From positions 124,001-188,000 of the forward strand of contig CANMBU010000001.1 of assembly GCA_947496175.1 (NCBI GenBank): a stretch of DNA of 64,000 nucleotides. Direction: 5' to 3'. The position numbers and the translations under genes were made by a program. A model generated the notes under the pieces. It did no database searches, had not been told where the DNA came from, and saw nothing but the letters and a program-made list of their open reading frames with translations. Shown here piece after piece: positions 62,314 to 64,000 of the stretch. Each line of letters begins with the position of its first letter. Position 1 is the stretch's first letter. The DNA is from an uncultured Roseovarius sp. GTDB lineage: Bacteria > Pseudomonadota > Alphaproteobacteria > Rhodobacterales > Rhodobacteraceae.

Positions 62314-63081
62314 ATGTTGAACATTGTGCATCATGGTTCAGAAGAACAGGCATCGCCACTGCTGATCGTGCACGGGCTTTATGGCTCGGCGCGCAACTGG
62401 GGCGTGATTGCCAAACGGCTCTCTGATCGCGGACCTGTCTTGGCGGTAGATCAGCGCAATCATGGATTAAGCCCCTGGTACGACACGCAAACCTATCAGG
62501 ACATGGCAGATGATCTCGCACAGGTCATTGAGGCTGAGGGCATTGGCCCCGTCGGCCTTTTGGGGCATTCCATGGGGGGTAAGGCCTCCATGGTTTTGGC
62601 ACTCTGCCGCCCTGATCTCGTGCGGCGTCTCGTCGTGGCGGATATCGCACCGGTTGGATACGGGCACAGCCAGATTCAGTATATCGAGGCCATGCGCCAG
62701 GTGGACCTCTCGCGGGTAGAGAAACGTTCGGATGCAGAGGCGCAGCTCGCGGCTCTGGTCGATGACAGGACACTGCAATCGTTTTTCACCCAGTCCCTTG
62801 ATGTCAAAGGGAAAAAATGGTGGCTCAACCTGGACGTTCTAGCGCGCGACATGGATCAGATTATAGGGTTTCCAGAGGTCACGGGGCAGTTTGACAAACC
62901 AACCTTGTTCGTCTCGGGTGCAGACTCGGACTACGTTTTGGCGGAGCATCGGGAAAAGATCAAAGCGCTGTTTCCAAACGCAAGCTTCGCCAAGATCAAG
63001 GGCGCCGGGCACTGGCTGCACGCGGAAAAGCCACGTGAGTTTGAGGCCGTGGTCAGGACGTGGCTCGACAACAAGGGTTGA
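62314..63081 (+). CDS. Alpha/beta-fold hydrolase
   Basis: A 255-residue alpha/beta hydrolase. LLIVHGLYGSARNWG is the oxyanion region, GLLGHSMGGKASMV the nucleophile elbow (Ser in GHSMGG), SGADSDYV the acid, and GAGHWLHAEKP the catalytic His. It resembles YbfF-type esterases. Substrate unknown. The 3' end is convergent with the small membrane protein gene. Confidence 0.9.
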   Translation: MLNIVHHGSEEQASPLLIVHGLYGSARNWGVIAKRLSDRGPVLAVDQRNHGLSPWYDTQTYQDMADDLAQVIEAEGIGPVGLLGHSMGGKASMVLALCRPDLVRRLVVADIAPVGYGHSQIQYIEAMRQVDLSRVEKRSDAEAQLAALVDDRTLQSFFTQSLDVKGKKWWLNLDVLARDMDQIIGFPEVTGQFDKPTLFVSGADSDYVLAEHREKIKALFPNASFAKIKGAGHWLHAEKPREFEAVVRTWLDNKG

Positions 63082-63090
63082 AACGCGCGG

Positions 63091-63279
63091 TTATTTGTCC
63101 TGCGCAACCAGCCTTTTTGCAATGACCCAAGACACCGGTGCCGCCATGAGATAGCCGACCAACACGGCCGTCAAAATCTGCACCCAGGTGTCATAGCCCA
63201 TGACAAGCGCGGCCACCACCAACGACCCTGCAACCGTAGATCCGATGAAGACATGTAACACGACCACAAGCCAACCCAT
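63091..63279 (-). CDS. Small two-helix membrane protein
   Basis: A 62-residue protein with two hydrophobic segments (VVVLHVFIGSTVAGSLVVAAL and ILTAVLVGYLMAAPVSWVIA). ATG 63279 follows GGAGGATATC; Met at 63306 is weaker. Similar short proteins in Rhodobacterales are sometimes mislabelled CTP synthetase; no enzyme activity is plausible at this size. Function unknown. Confidence 0.75.
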   Translation of the reverse strand: MGWLVVVLHVFIGSTVAGSLVVAALVMGYDTWVQILTAVLVGYLMAAPVSWVIAKRLVAQDK

Positions 63280-63510
63280 GATATCCTCCGAGTTTGATGG
63301 CATCATGCCAGCAGAATATCACGGGGCTCTCCAGAGGGCTTTGATCCAGCGCAGAAACGCATGCTTTGGCCGTTGGCAGACAGAAAAACTTGCGCTGAAA
63401 CCCACAATCAGCGGCAAAAACGTTAAATGACACAAGATATGGTTGACCGAGACTCCTGCCCCGTGTACCGAAAGCGCACAGGTGTTAGACGCGGTAGCAT
63501 CAACTGACAG

Positions 63511-63541
63511 CGGGGTCCGAAGGCAAAAGCCACGGACCCCG
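63511..63541. terminator. GC-rich hairpin
   Basis: CGGGGTCCG (63511-63519) pairs with CGGACCCCG (63533-63541), with an inner GGC-GCC stem and AAAA loop. No U-run on either strand. It could end a transcript entering from the right, or the small gene on the left. Confidence 0.5.
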
Positions 63542-64000
63542 TTCGCATTCCATACCTCGGAAGAGTTCAGGAATTAGAAAAGGCGCCAGGTGCTCAGACG
63601 CGGTCCTTGCATCGTGACTTGGGTCTTGCGACCCGCGCCACACCCTGACGCCTTAAACCGGATGTTCCGCCCCTAGGGGGCCTCCGACCCAGCTGCATCC
63701 AACCTCGAAAGGTCTTCCGCCTCCCCTGGATTGCTCCAGAAGAACCTCGGGCATCTTGCGACCCCCAAGATGTCCCGCATCCCTCGCGAAATGCGGCTGC
63801 CGCAACTTCCAAAGAAGTTTTGGCGACGAAACGAGGCCAAGGCCCCTGCCCGTCTGCATCGACCCGGATTGGAACGCTACATGTCCGACACACCCTAAGG
63901 TGAGAAGGAAGCGGCGAACCGTTCCTGAACCTGTGCTGATGGTCGGTAAATCCGAAGACCCCCGGTTCCATCCGCGCGGGTCCCGAGGGGCCTTTGCGGC
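63542..64000. other. Terminal region without an assignable gene
   Basis: About 460 bases. A 125-codon minus-strand frame (63594-63971) is Arg/Gly-rich and unlike a natural protein. On the plus strand a 42-codon frame (ATG 63770 to TAA 63898) reads more naturally but has no ribosome site. Several stems are visible, for example GGGCATCTTG with CAAGATGTCCC near 63747-63775, CCCCTAGGGG at about 63672, and two copies of CTTGCGACCC. It may be a structured RNA or the leader of a gene beyond the window. Confidence 0.35.

Noticed and set aside
63893..63925. GAAGGAAGC motif resembling the signal recognition particle RNA loop
   Set aside because: The flanking bases do not form the SRP stem and the GGTCAGG part of the motif is missing.

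Overview
The window looks like chromosome from an alphaproteobacterium of the Rhodobacterales (Roseobacter-type). The gene content points there: a DUF1489 protein, a B12-dependent ribonucleotide reductase, a degenerate Hint-domain protein, tandem MerR regulators beside acyl-CoA dehydrogenases, a malic enzyme with a phosphotransacetylase-like tail, and GC-rich, tightly packed operons with many 4-bp ATGA overlaps. I see no tRNA, rRNA, CRISPR array, insertion sequence or prophage.

Region 1 (1-11591) is the most interesting part. It carries homologues of all five proteins I recall as needed for ceramide synthesis in Caulobacter: serine palmitoyltransferase, a dedicated acyl carrier protein, a fatty acyl-AMP ligase/acyl-ACP synthetase, a ceramide reductase-like SDR, and a GNAT-fold bacterial ceramide synthase candidate. 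Around them lie a diacylglycerol/ceramide kinase-family protein, a nucleotidyltransferase with motifs like mitochondrial Tam41 (CDP-diacylglycerol synthase), a MobA-like nucleotidyltransferase, a pair of LptF/LptG-family permeases without LptA/B/C, and a polysaccharide-type flippase. I read this as an anionic phosphosphingolipid synthesis and export locus. The head-group steps are inference.

Region 2 (11943-15876): a TetR C-terminal remnant, then a zinc uptake locus in which znuA diverges from zur-znuC-znuB across a Zur-like palindrome. Region 3 (16131-19605): a trimethylamine/dimethylamine dehydrogenase-family flavoprotein with a ferritin-like partner, a HemG-type flavodoxin and a stretch of broken small ORFs. 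Region 4 (19586-23117): a tonB-exbB-exbD-exbD energy-transduction operon with two accessory genes. Region 5 (23643-27804): the ugpBAEC glycerol-3-phosphate ABC transporter. Region 6 (27814-41633): housekeeping genes (nrdJ, an EamA permease, DUF1489, an outer membrane barrel, MFS, arsC-like, pyrD, DUF952, a methyltransferase, SRAP, gap, MATE, two thioesterases). Region 7 (41751-51079): two MerR regulators and a long beta-oxidation operon, with one AT-rich secreted-protein gene sitting inside it. Region 8 (51167-63279): a degenerate Hint protein, a sulfotransferase, an acyl-CoA ligase, a degenerate M48-like membrane protein, upp, maeB, nadK, glyA and small genes. The last 460 bases hold hairpins but no gene I can name.

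An intergenic repeat of 116 bp occurs as two full copies (7316-7431 and 54415-54530) and one shortened copy (18666-18753). In every copy it supplies stop codons, or even the last codons, of the flanking genes.
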